64,000 nucleotides of DNA from Melioribacteraceae bacterium (lineage in GTDB: Bacteria > Bacteroidota > Ignavibacteria > Ignavibacteriales > Melioribacteraceae): positions 62,001 to 126,000 of the forward strand of contig DAOSDY010000004.1 in the NCBI GenBank assembly GCA_035362835.1. The letters are read 5' to 3'. Positions 16,602 to 26,621 of the stretch are shown here, piece after piece. The position numbers and the translations under genes were made by a program. Under the pieces are notes generated by a model. The model searched no databases. It saw nothing but the letters and a program-made list of their open reading frames with translations, and was not told the DNA's origin. Numbering within the stretch: position 1 is the first letter of the stretch; each line of letters opens with the position of its first letter.

Positions 16602-17303
16602 ATGAAATTAGCTAAAAGAATAAAAACGATTAGAGAAAAAGTAGATACTACTAAAGAGTATACTCTTGAAGAGGCCGTTAAACTTCTGAAAGAAAACTCC
16701 AAAGTAAAATTCAATGAATCTCTTGATTGCGCTATCCGCCTTGGTGTGGACCCACGCCATGCAGACCAGATGATCAGAGGTACAGTATCTCTGCCTCACG
16801 GAACCGGTAAAAAAGTTACTGTTCTTGTTGTTGCTAAAGGTGCTCTGGCCGAAGAAGCTTTGAAGGCCGGTGCCGAATATGCCGGATTCGAAGAGTATAT
16901 CGAAAAGATTAAAAACGGATGGGCCGAAGTTGATGTTATTATCGCTACCCCGGATGTTATGGGTGAAGTTGGTAAACTCGGTAAGGTTCTCGGTCCGAAA
17001 GGTTTGATGCCGAATCCAAAGAGCGGTACTGTTACTCCGGATGTTGTTAAAGCCGTTAAAGAAGTTAAAGCAGGAAAAATTGAATTCAGAGTTGAAAAAG
17101 CAGGTATTATTCATACTTCACTGGGGAAACTGAATTTTTCTCCTGAACAGCTTGTTGATAATACCAGAGCTTTTCTGTATACAATTATTAAAATGAAACC
17201 TTCTTCTGCCAAAGGTCAGTATGTAAAGAGTGTTTTTCTTTCTTCTACAATGGGACCCGGTTTAAGAATCACTAAAGAAGAACAATCGTTATCGCTTAAA
17301 TAA
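16602..17303 (+). CDS. rplA: 50S ribosomal protein L1
   Basis: 233 residues. It builds the mobile L1 stalk that handles E-site tRNA. The signature GKVLGPKGLMPNPKSGT is intact. In many bacteria L1 also represses its own operon by binding mRNA; no matching leader was identified here. Confidence 0.97.
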   Translation: MKLAKRIKTIREKVDTTKEYTLEEAVKLLKENSKVKFNESLDCAIRLGVDPRHADQMIRGTVSLPHGTGKKVTVLVVAKGALAEEALKAGAEYAGFEEYIEKIKNGWAEVDVIIATPDVMGEVGKLGKVLGPKGLMPNPKSGTVTPDVVKAVKEVKAGKIEFRVEKAGIIHTSLGKLNFSPEQLVDNTRAFLYTIIKMKPSSAKGQYVKSVFLSSTMGPGLRITKEEQSLSLK

Positions 17304-17317
17304 AAAATTACGCACTC

Positions 17318-17337
17318 ATCCCGTTTGTGAGCGGGAT
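17318..17337 (+). promoter_or_regulatory. Hairpin in the rplJ leader
   Basis: ATCCCG and CGGGAT form a perfect 6-bp stem around an 8-base loop in the 87-base gap between rplA and rplJ. This is where L10 leaders regulated by the L10-L7/L12 complex normally lie. It does not visibly match a specific published leader, so the role is inference. Confidence 0.4.
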
Positions 17338-17390
17338 TTGTAAACGCTTCAAAAGCCGATTCGTTGATTATAAACTGATTCGGGAGGACG

Positions 17391-17912
17391 ATGAAAAAAA
17401 CAGAAAAAGTAGAGATCGTTGAAAAGATTAAAGAACTGGTAAACAATTCTTCCGGAATGTTTCTTGTTGATTATCGCGGCGTGTCCGTTGAGGATATCAA
17501 TAAGCTTCGTGCAAACTTCCGTAAAGAAGGTGTTACCTATAAAGTCTTTAAAAATACTCTTTTCAAAAAAGCCCTTGAACAGATCGGGGGTTTCGAAAAA
17601 TTTAATTCGCAGCTTGTCGGTATGATTGGTGTCGCATTTGCCGGGGAGAATTTTGTTGCCCCTGCAAAAATCATTAAGAAATATTTCGACGATACCAAGA
17701 AATTTAGTTTCAAAGGCTGCTATATCGATACCGCTTATTACGGTGCTGACCAGTTAGACACTATTGCTTCGATGCCTACCAAAGAGGAAATCATTGCGGG
17801 TATCATCGGAAGTGTTGCTTCGCCGGCTACCGGAATTGTTGGTGCTATTAATGCGGTTATACGTGATCTTGTCAGTGTTATTGATGAGGTCGGTAAAAAG
17901 AAAGCTGCATAA
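17391..17912 (+). CDS. rplJ: 50S ribosomal protein L10
   Basis: 173 residues. It anchors the L7/L12 dimers to the ribosomal stalk base. The N-terminal rRNA-binding domain with GMFLVDYRGVSVEDINKLR and the C-terminal helix that binds L7/L12 are both present. A GGGAGG ribosome site precedes the ATG. It lies 38 bases before rplL. Confidence 0.97.
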   Translation: MKKTEKVEIVEKIKELVNNSSGMFLVDYRGVSVEDINKLRANFRKEGVTYKVFKNTLFKKALEQIGGFEKFNSQLVGMIGVAFAGENFVAPAKIIKKYFDDTKKFSFKGCYIDTAYYGADQLDTIASMPTKEEIIAGIIGSVASPATGIVGAINAVIRDLVSVIDEVGKKKAA

Positions 17913-17950
17913 AGTTTAAGAAATAATTTAATTAGTTAAGGAGAATAAAA

Positions 17951-18331
17951 ATGTCGGAAAAAATTGCTGAAATTGTAGAAAAAATTAAAGCTCTCACATT
18001 AGTTGAAGCTGCTGAATTAAAGAAAGCATTAGAAGATGAATTTGGTGTTACTGCTGCTGCACCGATGATGATGGCCGGTGCCCCTGCTGCAGGTGCTGCT
18101 GCTGCTCCTGTAGAAGAACAAACCGAATTCGATGTTATTCTTCAGGCTGCCGGTGCTACTAAGATCAATGTCATTAAAGTTGTTCGTGCTCATACCGGTC
18201 TCGGACTTAAAGAAGCTAAAGATTTAGTTGATGGCGCTCCTCAGAAAGTTAAAGAAGCTATCTCTAAAGATGAAGCTGAAAAAATTAAGAAAGAACTGGA
18301 AGAAGCTGGAGCTACCGTTCAGGTTAAGTAA
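17951..18331 (+). CDS. rplL: 50S ribosomal protein L7/L12
   Basis: 126-residue stalk protein that recruits translation GTPases. A dimerising N-terminal helix pair, an Ala/Met/Gly/Pro-rich hinge (about 35-55) and the C-terminal factor-binding domain with KVVRAHTGLGLKEAKDLVDG are all visible. AAGGAGAATAAAA is a strong ribosome site, as expected for a protein made in extra copies. Confidence 0.97.
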   Translation: MSEKIAEIVEKIKALTLVEAAELKKALEDEFGVTAAAPMMMAGAPAAGAAAAPVEEQTEFDVILQAAGATKINVIKVVRAHTGLGLKEAKDLVDGAPQKVKEAISKDEAEKIKKELEEAGATVQVK

Positions 18332-18363
18332 TTGGCACAAATGCCGATTCTTAATAAAAATTG

Positions 18364-18420
18364 AAGTGGTAAGATGAGAAAAACCGTCTTACCACTTTCT
18401 TTCATTATATAAAATGAAAG
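18364..18420 (+). promoter_or_regulatory. Tandem hairpins between rplL and rpoB (attenuator candidate)
   Basis: First, a perfect 11-bp stem AAGTGGTAAGA/TCTTACCACTT with a 12-base loop, followed by TCTTTC. Then comes a perfect 8-bp stem CTTTCATT/AATGAAAG with a 6-base loop. In E. coli a partial terminator at this point lowers rpoBC expression relative to ribosomal proteins; the same role is likely here. Confidence 0.6.
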
Positions 18421-18450
18421 AAAGCCTACTTAAAACATTGGAGGTTTGGT

Positions 18451-21400
18451 TTGGAAAAATCAAAAATTAACAAAAGTAACGGACGTATTACTTTTTCTTC
18501 TATTACTTCAGCTCTTAAAGTTCCGGATCTTTTGAATATTCAATTGGAATCCTTTGAGGATTTTATTCAGCTCAAAGTCCAGCCGTCCGAAAGGGAATAC
18601 AAAGGTTTGCAGGGTGTGTTTAATCAGAACTTTCCCATTCTCGACAATAAAGAATTTTATCGATTAGATTTTATCGAATATTATATCGAGAAGCCCCGCT
18701 TTTCGATTGCAGAATGTGAAGAAAGAGGCCTTACATATTCGGCACCATTAAAAGCAAAACTACGACTTTCTACAAAGGATGATGAAACAGGTGAATATGT
18801 AAATACTGTTGAACAGGAAGTCTATCTCGGAAATCTTCCGTTTATGACTATGCGCGGTACGTTTATTATTAATGGGGCTGAAAGAGTTATTGTAAGCCAG
18901 TTGCACCGTTCTCCCGGTGTAGCTTTTGCCCAGACACTCCATCCCAATGGAACACCGATCTATTCGGCTAGAATTATCCCTTTCCGCGGTTCTTGGGTTG
19001 AATTTGCAACAGATATTAATAATGTCCTTTACGTTTATATAGATCGAAGGAAAAAATTTCCTTCCACAACACTGCTTCGTGCTCTTGGATACGAAAACGA
19101 TGAACAGATTTTGAGTCTGTTCGATCTCATCGAGGAAGTAACTTCTAAACAGCTTAATGTTGATAAACATTCAGGCAGGATTGTTGCTAACGATGTAATC
19201 GATCATCAGACAGGTGAGATTTATGCTTCCAAGGATACCGAACTTAATGAAGAAATTATTCTTAGCATAAAAGGATCCTCGGTTCAGAAGATTCAACTCT
19301 TAAGCTCCGAAACTACTCTTGAGCAGGATCTTATTATCAATACACTGAAAAAAGATACTTCTAAAACTAAAGAAGAAGCCTTATACGCAATCTATCGCCA
19401 GCTCCGTTCCGGTGAAGCTCCGGATGTTGATACAGCAGTTGGTTTGATTGATAAATTATTCTTTAATGAAAAGAGATACGATCTTGGTGATGTCGGCCGT
19501 TTTAGAATGAATGACAAACTTGGACTCAATGTTGACGAAAAGATTAGAGTTCTTACCGTCGAGGATATAATTGCTATCATGAAGAACATTATCAAACTTA
19601 AGGTTGGTAATGTTAGTGTCGACGATATCGATCATCTTGGCAATAGAAGAGTTAGAACTGTCGGCGAACAGCTAATGCAGCAGTATAATGTTGGACTTGC
19701 AAGAATGGCGCGTACTATAAAAGAAAGAATGAATATGCGCGACAACGAAAATATGCAGCCTCAGGATTTAGTTAATGCTAGAACAATCAGCAGCGTAATA
19801 AACGCTTTCTTCGGTACCAACCAGTTATCCCAGTTTATGGATCAGACTAATCCGCTTTCTGAGCTGACACATAAAAGAAGAGTCTCTGCATTAGGACCTG
19901 GCGGTCTTACCCGTGAAAGAGCCGGTTTCGAAGTTCGTGACGTTCACCATTCGCACTATGGAAGACTCTGTCCTATTGAGACGCCAGAAGGTCCGAACAT
20001 CGGATTAATTTCGTCTCTTACAATTTATACACGTGTAAATCATTACGGATTTTTAGAAACACCTTATCGTAAAGTAAAAGAAGGAAAAGTCTCCGGAAGT
20101 ATCGATTATTTGAGTGCTGATCAGGAGGATGAATTCATAATTGCTCAGGCAAATGCTCCGCTCGATGAACAGAATCGGTTCGTATTAGATAGAGTGAAAT
20201 CAAGATTGAAAGGGGAATTCCCGGTTATACCTCCGGGCGAAGTCCATTACATGGATGTCGCCCCTGCTCAAATTGTAAGTGCCGCTGCTGCACTTATTCC
20301 GTTCCTTGAACATGACGATGCGAACAGAGCACTCATGGGTTCGAACATGCAGCGTCAGGCGGTTCCTCTGCTGGTTCCGAAAGCTCCAATTGTTGGAACC
20401 GGAATGGAACAGAAAATTGCCAGAGACAGTAGGTCAATTATTGTCGCTGAAGATAGTGGTGTTGTTGAATATGCGGATTCCCGTCGCATTGTTGTTAAAT
20501 ATGAAGTGGACGAAAATACTTCCGAATCACTAGTTAGTTTTGACGATGAAAGAAGAGTTGAAAACTCTCTCACAAAATTCTCCGGCACCAACCAGGAAAC
20601 TTGCTTTACACAAAAACCTGCTGTTGTCACTGGTCAGAAAATTAAAAAAGGTGATGTACTTGCTGATGGACCGGCAATTGAAAATGGTGAGCTGGCACTC
20701 GGAAGAAACGTATCTGTCGCATTCATGCCTTGGAGAGGATATAACTTTGAAGATGCTATTGTGTTAAGTGAAAGACTCGTGGCGGATGACGTATTTACTT
20801 CGATTCACATAGAAGAGTTTGAACTTCAGGTAAGGGAAACCAAACGAGGTGAAGAGGAATTAACAAGGGATATTCCTAATGTTAGTGAAGAAGCTACAAA
20901 AGACCTGGATGAAAATGGAATTGTCCGAGAAGGCGCTGAGGTTAAAGAAGGTGATATTCTGATCGGGAAAATAACTCCCAAAGGTGAAACAGATCCTACT
21001 CCCGAAGAAAAACTTCTCAAGGCTATATTCGGGGATAAAGCTGGTGATGTCAAAGATGCATCTCTGAAAGCACCTCCCGGATTGAAAGGAACAGTAATTA
21101 AAACTCGCTTGTTCAGCAGGAAAAAGAAAGATGCTGAAGCTAAGAAATTGGAAAAGAAACAGCTCGATCAGCTTGAGGCAACATTTAAGAAGATCAGAGA
21201 AGATCATTATTCCAAATTAGTTAAAAAATTGACTAGGATTACAGAAGGTAAAACAACTACCGGTATCCGTGATCTGGATGGGTCGGTTGTCTTAAGAAGC
21301 GGTACTTCTATAAAAGAATCAACATTCCTTGATATCGAAGATATTACTAAACTTGATTATACAAAGGACTGGTTCGAACGGAAGAATCCGAATGAACTGA

Positions 21401-22230
21401 TTAAACAGCTCTACTCAAATTATTTTACAATCCTTGCAGATATAGAAGAAGATTATAAACGCGAAAAACTGAAAATACAAAGCGGAGATGAATTACCTCC
21501 GGGTATTACTCAGCTTGCTAAAGTCTATGTTGCCAAGAAAAGAAAAGTTTCTGTCGGCGATAAAATGGCCGGACGTCATGGTAATAAAGGTGTTGTTGCC
21601 AAAGTTGTTCCGGTTGAAGATATGCCTTACCATGAAGACGGTACTCCAGTTGATATAGTTCTTAATCCGCTTGGTGTGCCTTCACGTATGAACCTCGGCC
21701 AGCTCTATGAAACAGCCCTCGGATGGGTTGGTCAGAAACTCGGCGTTAAATTTGAAACTCCGATTTTTGACGGCGCAACTGTAAAAGATGTTGAAGGTTG
21801 GCTCGAAAAGGCTCAACTCGCTGATGGAAGTAAAACCTGGTTGTATGATGGAAGATCCGGTGAGAAATTCCACCAGAAAGTTACAACCGGATATATCTAT
21901 ATGATGAAACTCGGTCACATGGTTGACGATAAAATACATGCTCGTTCTATCGGGCCATATTCATTAATTACTCAACAACCTCTTGGCGGAAAAGCTCAGT
22001 TCGGTGGTCAGAGATTTGGTGAAATGGAAGTTTGGGCTCTTGAAGGCTATGGCGCTGCTCACGTATTGCAGGAAATTCTGACTGTGAAAAGCGATGACGT
22101 CTCCGGAAGAGCTAAAACTTACGAGGCAATTGTTAAAGGCGAGAATATTCCCGAACCGAATATTCCTGAAGCATTTAACGTTATGATAAAAGAATTACAG
22201 GGCCTTGGCCTTGATATTAAAATTAATTAG
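18451..22230 (+). CDS. rpoB: DNA-directed RNA polymerase subunit beta
   Basis: 1259 residues, the length seen in Bacteroidota relatives. It forms half of the RNA polymerase cleft. The rifampicin region reads FFGTNQLSQFMDQ and, shortly after, LTHKRRVSALGPGG, so the usual contact residues look like the sensitive type. The catalytic-side blocks GRLCPIETPEGPNIGLI and DKMAGRHGNKGVV are intact. Start is TTG, eight bases after a GGAGG site. The lineage-specific insert rich in Lys and Glu at about 890-920 looks charged and exposed. Confidence 0.98.
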   Translation: MEKSKINKSNGRITFSSITSALKVPDLLNIQLESFEDFIQLKVQPSEREYKGLQGVFNQNFPILDNKEFYRLDFIEYYIEKPRFSIAECEERGLTYSAPLKAKLRLSTKDDETGEYVNTVEQEVYLGNLPFMTMRGTFIINGAERVIVSQLHRSPGVAFAQTLHPNGTPIYSARIIPFRGSWVEFATDINNVLYVYIDRRKKFPSTTLLRALGYENDEQILSLFDLIEEVTSKQLNVDKHSGRIVANDVIDHQTGEIYASKDTELNEEIILSIKGSSVQKIQLLSSETTLEQDLIINTLKKDTSKTKEEALYAIYRQLRSGEAPDVDTAVGLIDKLFFNEKRYDLGDVGRFRMNDKLGLNVDEKIRVLTVEDIIAIMKNIIKLKVGNVSVDDIDHLGNRRVRTVGEQLMQQYNVGLARMARTIKERMNMRDNENMQPQDLVNARTISSVINAFFGTNQLSQFMDQTNPLSELTHKRRVSALGPGGLTRERAGFEVRDVHHSHYGRLCPIETPEGPNIGLISSLTIYTRVNHYGFLETPYRKVKEGKVSGSIDYLSADQEDEFIIAQANAPLDEQNRFVLDRVKSRLKGEFPVIPPGEVHYMDVAPAQIVSAAAALIPFLEHDDANRALMGSNMQRQAVPLLVPKAPIVGTGMEQKIARDSRSIIVAEDSGVVEYADSRRIVVKYEVDENTSESLVSFDDERRVENSLTKFSGTNQETCFTQKPAVVTGQKIKKGDVLADGPAIENGELALGRNVSVAFMPWRGYNFEDAIVLSERLVADDVFTSIHIEEFELQVRETKRGEEELTRDIPNVSEEATKDLDENGIVREGAEVKEGDILIGKITPKGETDPTPEEKLLKAIFGDKAGDVKDASLKAPPGLKGTVIKTRLFSRKKKDAEAKKLEKKQLDQLEATFKKIREDHYSKLVKKLTRITEGKTTTGIRDLDGSVVLRSGTSIKESTFLDIEDITKLDYTKDWFERKNPNELIKQLYSNYFTILADIEEDYKREKLKIQSGDELPPGITQLAKVYVAKKRKVSVGDKMAGRHGNKGVVAKVVPVEDMPYHEDGTPVDIVLNPLGVPSRMNLGQLYETALGWVGQKLGVKFETPIFDGATVKDVEGWLEKAQLADGSKTWLYDGRSGEKFHQKVTTGYIYMMKLGHMVDDKIHARSIGPYSLITQQPLGGKAQFGGQRFGEMEVWALEGYGAAHVLQEILTVKSDDVSGRAKTYEAIVKGENIPEPNIPEAFNVMIKELQGLGLDIKIN

Positions 22231-22241
22231 TCAACCGTAAG

Positions 22242-22262
22242 ATCTGTCACCGACAGATTTTT
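22242..22262 (+). promoter_or_regulatory. Terminator-like hairpin between rpoB and rpoC
   Basis: ATCTGTC/GACAGAT with a 3-base loop, extendable by A-T and G-U pairs, followed by five T and then the rpoC ribosome site AGGAG. The geometry is that of an intrinsic terminator or of a hairpin that could expose or hide the ribosome site. Confidence 0.5.
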
Positions 22263-22273
22263 AGGAGAAAATT

Positions 22274-25200
22274 ATGAGATTCAAAACACAAGAAACAAAA
22301 CTGAAGCAGATTGAAAAAATTACAATTAGTCTTGCCAGTCCGGATGATATCCTCTCCAGGTCTCATGGTGAAGTAACAAAACCCGAGACTATTAATTATA
22401 GATCATTCAGGCCTGAAAAAGATGGTTTGTTCTGCGAAAAAATATTCGGCCCGGTTAAAGATTGGGAATGTGCCTGCGGTAAATATAAAGGTATTAGGTA
22501 TAAAGGAATTGTTTGCGACCGCTGCGGTGTTGAAGTTACTCTGAAAAGCGTTCGAAGAGAAAGAATGGGTCACATCTCTCTCGCCGTGCCGGTTGTTCAT
22601 ATCTGGTTCTTCAAAGCATTACCTTCAAAGATTGGTAATATTATCGGCATGACCACAAAAGAACTGGAAAAGATAGTTTATTATGAATCTTATGTTGTCA
22701 TTAATCCCGGTCCAACCGGATTGAATAGAAAAGATCTTATTTCGGAAGATCAGTATTATGAAATTGTTTCTTCGCTGCCTCATGATAATGATGCTCTCGA
22801 AGATGATGATCCTAAAAAATTCCTTGCAAAAATCGGTGGAGATGCCGTTAAAGAGCTTCTCAAGCAGACCGAAATTGAATTGACTTTCCAGGAATTAAAA
22901 GCTCAATTAGCTGTTGAAACTTCACAGCAGAAAAGAAGCGATATTCTTAAAAGATTAAGAGTGCTTGAAGCTTTCAGAGAATATGAAGGTAAAGTTCCTA
23001 ATAAACCTGAATGGATGGTGCTGAGCGTTATTCCGGTTATTCCTCCTGAACTTAGACCTCTCGTACCGCTCGAAGGCGGACGTTTTGCAACCAGCGATCT
23101 TAACGATCTTTACAGACGTGTCATTATTCGTAATAATCGTCTTAAAAGATTGATCGATATTAAAGCTCCCGAAGTAATTCTTCGTAATGAAAAAAGAATG
23201 CTTCAGGAAGCTGTTGACGCTCTATTCGATAATTCGCGTAGAGCAAGCGCAGTTAGAAGTGATGGTAACCGTCCCCTTAAATCTCTTAGCGATATGCTTA
23301 AAGGTAAACAGGGTAGATTCCGTCAGAACCTTTTAGGAAAACGTGTCGACTATTCCGGCCGTTCTGTAATTGTTGTTGGGCCTGAGCTTAAGCTTCATCA
23401 GTGCGGATTGCCCAAAGATATGGCCGTTGAATTATTCAAACCGTTTATTATACGCAAGTTAATTGAAAGAGGTCATTTTAAAACAGTTAAAAGTGCTCGT
23501 AAAGCAGTGGATAGAAAAGATGCTCTCATCTGGGAAATTTTAGATAAATTGATAGACGGACATCCAGTAATGTTGAACCGTGCACCTACTTTGCATCGTC
23601 TTGGTATTCAGGCATTCCAGCCGATATTAATCGACGGTAAAGCAATTCAGTTGCATCCGATGGTTTGTACGGCGTTTAATGCGGATTTTGATGGCGATCA
23701 GATGGCTGTTCATGTGCCTCTTTCTTATGAAGCGCAGTTGGAAGCTTCTATTCTTATGCTTAGCAGTCATAATATCCTTTCGCCTCAGAACGGAGGACCT
23801 ATTGTTGTTCCTACCCAGGATATTGTTCTTGGATGTTATTACCTGACTAAGGTTAAAGCAGGTGCCAGAGGTGAAGGTAAGTTCTTCAGCAGTATGCACG
23901 AAGTTATTATTGCCTATAATTCAAAAGCTGTTGACCTTCATGCCAAAATAAAAGTAAAGGTGAATGGCGAATTGATTGAAACTACAGTTGGACGTGTAAT
24001 CTTCAATCAGATTGTTCCTAAAGATTATGGCTTTATTAATGAATTGCTTGTAAAGAAAATTTTCAGCGGTCTTATTTATAAAATGTTTATGAAACTCGGC
24101 AACGAAGTAACTGCTAAGTTTCTTGATGATGTAAAGGATCTTGGATATCGTTATGCAACTGCTGCTGGGCTCTCTATCAGTTTCAGTGATATGATTATTC
24201 CAGACGAAAAAGTGAAATTGATCGAGGACTCTAATAAGAAAGTAAATGGAATTCTTAATGAACACGAACAGGGTCTTATTACAGACGCTGAAAGATATAA
24301 CAAAATAATTGACGTTTGGACGTTCACTACTAACAACGTTGCAAAATCCCTGATGGATCGCTTGAAGACTGATCAGGGTGGGTTTAATTCGCTTCATATG
24401 ATGGTTGATTCCGGTGCACGTGGTTCGCAGGAACAGGTTCGCCAGCTTGCTGGTATGCGCGGTCTCATGCAGAAACCTCAGAAAAGTCTTACCGGGCAAT
24501 CGGGCGAAATTATTGAAAATCCAATCGTTGCTAACTTTAAAGAAGGTTTATCTGTTCTAGAATACTTCATCTCAACTCACGGTGCGCGTAAAGGTCTTGC
24601 CGATACGGCTCTTAAGACAGCTGACGCCGGTTACCTCACAAGAAGATTGTGCGACGTTGCACAGGATGTGATTGTGTCTGAACTGGATTGCGGTACTATC
24701 CGTGGTATTTATATTACTGCGTTAAAAGATGTTGAACAGGAAAGAGAGCCTCTCGCAGAACGAATTACAGGACGTACTGCTCAGGAAGACGTTTATGATC
24801 CCCGCTCGGATGAACTTATAATTGAAGCTGGTGAATTGATTACTGAAGAAATTGCAGAGAAGATTGACGAAGCTTACATCGATCAGGTATATATACGTAC
24901 AGTTCTAACCTGCGAATCTAAAAGAGGTGTCTGTTCCAAATGTTATGGTAGAAATCTCACAACCGGCCAGCTCGTTGAGAATGGTGAGGCGGTCGGTATT
25001 ATTGCTGCTCAGTCAATTGGTGAACCTGGTACCCAGCTTACTCTTCGTACTTTCCACTTCGGCGGTACATCATCTCGTATTGCAAGCCAGTCTCAGGTTG
25101 AAACAAACGTATCCGGTACTGTGAAATTCGATAAGATTACTCTCGTTGAGAAAGTTGATGCGTTTGGAAAAGTTAAAGTGGTTATCGGACGTAGAGGTGG

Positions 25201-26515
25201 TATGGGCATTTATGACGAGGATGATCGCCAGATTAAACGTTTTGAAATTCCATACGGTGCCGAATTAATGGTTGAGGATAAACAGAAAGTTGTTAAGGGT
25301 CAGCCTCTTTATAATCACGATCCTTATAACTCTGTTATAGTTTCGGACCTCGGCGGTAAAGTCTCTTTTATTGATCTTGTTGATAATGTAACCTTCCAGC
25401 AGGTCGCAGATGAACAGACAGGACACGTTCAGAAAGTAGTTATTGAATCCAAGGATAAGAACCTGACTCCAAGTATTTCAATCAAGGATTCTAAAGGAAA
25501 TGAAAAGGTATTTAATATCCCTACCAGAGCGTATCTGGCAGCCGAAGAAGGTGAAGAGATTCAGGCAGGTACTATCCTGGCCAAAATATCAAAAGCGACT
25601 GCAAAGACTCGTGACATTACCGGTGGTTTGCCAAGAGTAACTGAATTGTTTGAAGCAAGAAGCCCGCATGATCCTGCAATTGTTTCCGAAATTGAAGGAC
25701 GTGTGAAATTCGGTGCTCGCAAAAAAGGATCCCGGGAAATTATTGTTGAGTCGTTCGATGGTTCGATTCAGAAAGTATATGCAGTCCCTTATGGCAAGCA
25801 TATTTTAGTTCAGGAAAATGACGAAATACCTGCTGGCGAAAAAATTACTGACGGACCTATGGATCCTCATGATATTGTTAAAATTAAAGGTACTAATGCC
25901 GTTCAGGAGTATCTGGTTAATGAAATACAGGATGTTTACCGCTTACAAGGTGTGAAAATCAATGATAAGCATATTGAGGTTATCGTTCGACAAATGCTTC
26001 AAAAACTCCAGATTATTTCTGCTGGCGATACCAATTTCATCGAAGAAGACCTTGTAGATCGTAACCGGCTACTGGATGAAAATGAAAGAATTGAAAATAT
26101 GGTTGTCCTGTTGGATGCCGGCCAATCGAAATTCAAAGCTGGCCAGTTGATTACTCGTGCCAAATTCAGAGAAATTAATGCTGAGCTTACGCGTAAAGGT
26201 AAAAAAACCATGAAAGCCAGGGATGCTGAACCTGCTACATTCGATAATGTTCTTTTAGGAATTACTCACGCGGCCCTATCAACCGAAAGCTTTATTTCGG
26301 CTGCATCTTTCCAGGAAACAACTAAGGTTCTCACGAATGCTGCTACTGAAGCTAAGGTGGATACACTGAACGGATTGAAGGAAAATGTTGTTATGGGTCA
26401 CCTGATCCCGGCTGGAACTGGGCTTAAAAAGTATAAGAATATTCTCCTGACATCGGAGGAAGTTGAAACTAATATTCCAAAAATTGAGGAAGTTGAAGAG
26501 AAAGAAACTGTCTAG
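22274..26515 (+). CDS. rpoC: DNA-directed RNA polymerase subunit beta'
   Basis: 1413 residues. The catalytic magnesium loop NADFDGDQM is at about 469-476. The N-terminal zinc finger (CACGKYKG and CDRCG) and the second zinc site (CESKRGVCSKCYG) are complete. The bridge-helix/trigger-loop side is recognisable around RGLADTALKTADAGYLTRR and GEPGTQLTLRTFHFGG. It is a single uninterrupted gene with no split. Confidence 0.98.
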   Translation: MRFKTQETKLKQIEKITISLASPDDILSRSHGEVTKPETINYRSFRPEKDGLFCEKIFGPVKDWECACGKYKGIRYKGIVCDRCGVEVTLKSVRRERMGHISLAVPVVHIWFFKALPSKIGNIIGMTTKELEKIVYYESYVVINPGPTGLNRKDLISEDQYYEIVSSLPHDNDALEDDDPKKFLAKIGGDAVKELLKQTEIELTFQELKAQLAVETSQQKRSDILKRLRVLEAFREYEGKVPNKPEWMVLSVIPVIPPELRPLVPLEGGRFATSDLNDLYRRVIIRNNRLKRLIDIKAPEVILRNEKRMLQEAVDALFDNSRRASAVRSDGNRPLKSLSDMLKGKQGRFRQNLLGKRVDYSGRSVIVVGPELKLHQCGLPKDMAVELFKPFIIRKLIERGHFKTVKSARKAVDRKDALIWEILDKLIDGHPVMLNRAPTLHRLGIQAFQPILIDGKAIQLHPMVCTAFNADFDGDQMAVHVPLSYEAQLEASILMLSSHNILSPQNGGPIVVPTQDIVLGCYYLTKVKAGARGEGKFFSSMHEVIIAYNSKAVDLHAKIKVKVNGELIETTVGRVIFNQIVPKDYGFINELLVKKIFSGLIYKMFMKLGNEVTAKFLDDVKDLGYRYATAAGLSISFSDMIIPDEKVKLIEDSNKKVNGILNEHEQGLITDAERYNKIIDVWTFTTNNVAKSLMDRLKTDQGGFNSLHMMVDSGARGSQEQVRQLAGMRGLMQKPQKSLTGQSGEIIENPIVANFKEGLSVLEYFISTHGARKGLADTALKTADAGYLTRRLCDVAQDVIVSELDCGTIRGIYITALKDVEQEREPLAERITGRTAQEDVYDPRSDELIIEAGELITEEIAEKIDEAYIDQVYIRTVLTCESKRGVCSKCYGRNLTTGQLVENGEAVGIIAAQSIGEPGTQLTLRTFHFGGTSSRIASQSQVETNVSGTVKFDKITLVEKVDAFGKVKVVIGRRGGMGIYDEDDRQIKRFEIPYGAELMVEDKQKVVKGQPLYNHDPYNSVIVSDLGGKVSFIDLVDNVTFQQVADEQTGHVQKVVIESKDKNLTPSISIKDSKGNEKVFNIPTRAYLAAEEGEEIQAGTILAKISKATAKTRDITGGLPRVTELFEARSPHDPAIVSEIEGRVKFGARKKGSREIIVESFDGSIQKVYAVPYGKHILVQENDEIPAGEKITDGPMDPHDIVKIKGTNAVQEYLVNEIQDVYRLQGVKINDKHIEVIVRQMLQKLQIISAGDTNFIEEDLVDRNRLLDENERIENMVVLLDAGQSKFKAGQLITRAKFREINAELTRKGKKTMKARDAEPATFDNVLLGITHAALSTESFISAASFQETTKVLTNAATEAKVDTLNGLKENVVMGHLIPAGTGLKKYKNILLTSEEVETNIPKIEEVEEKETV

Positions 26516-26546
26516 TCGATTTTTGAAAATAATTAAACCGGTATTC

Positions 26547-26577
26547 TTGACAATTGAAACGAATATCAATAAATTTG
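26547..26577 (+). promoter_or_regulatory. Bacteroidota-type promoter for the str operon
   Basis: TTG at 26547-26549, 20 bases, then TAAATTTG at 26570-26577, a full consensus match inside the 106-base gap between rpoC and rpsL. The predicted transcript starts about 40 bases before the rpsL GTG. Confidence 0.65.
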
Positions 26578-26621
26578 AAGTCTGAATTTTTATCAGAAAG
26601 AAATAATTTCGGAGGAAATAC

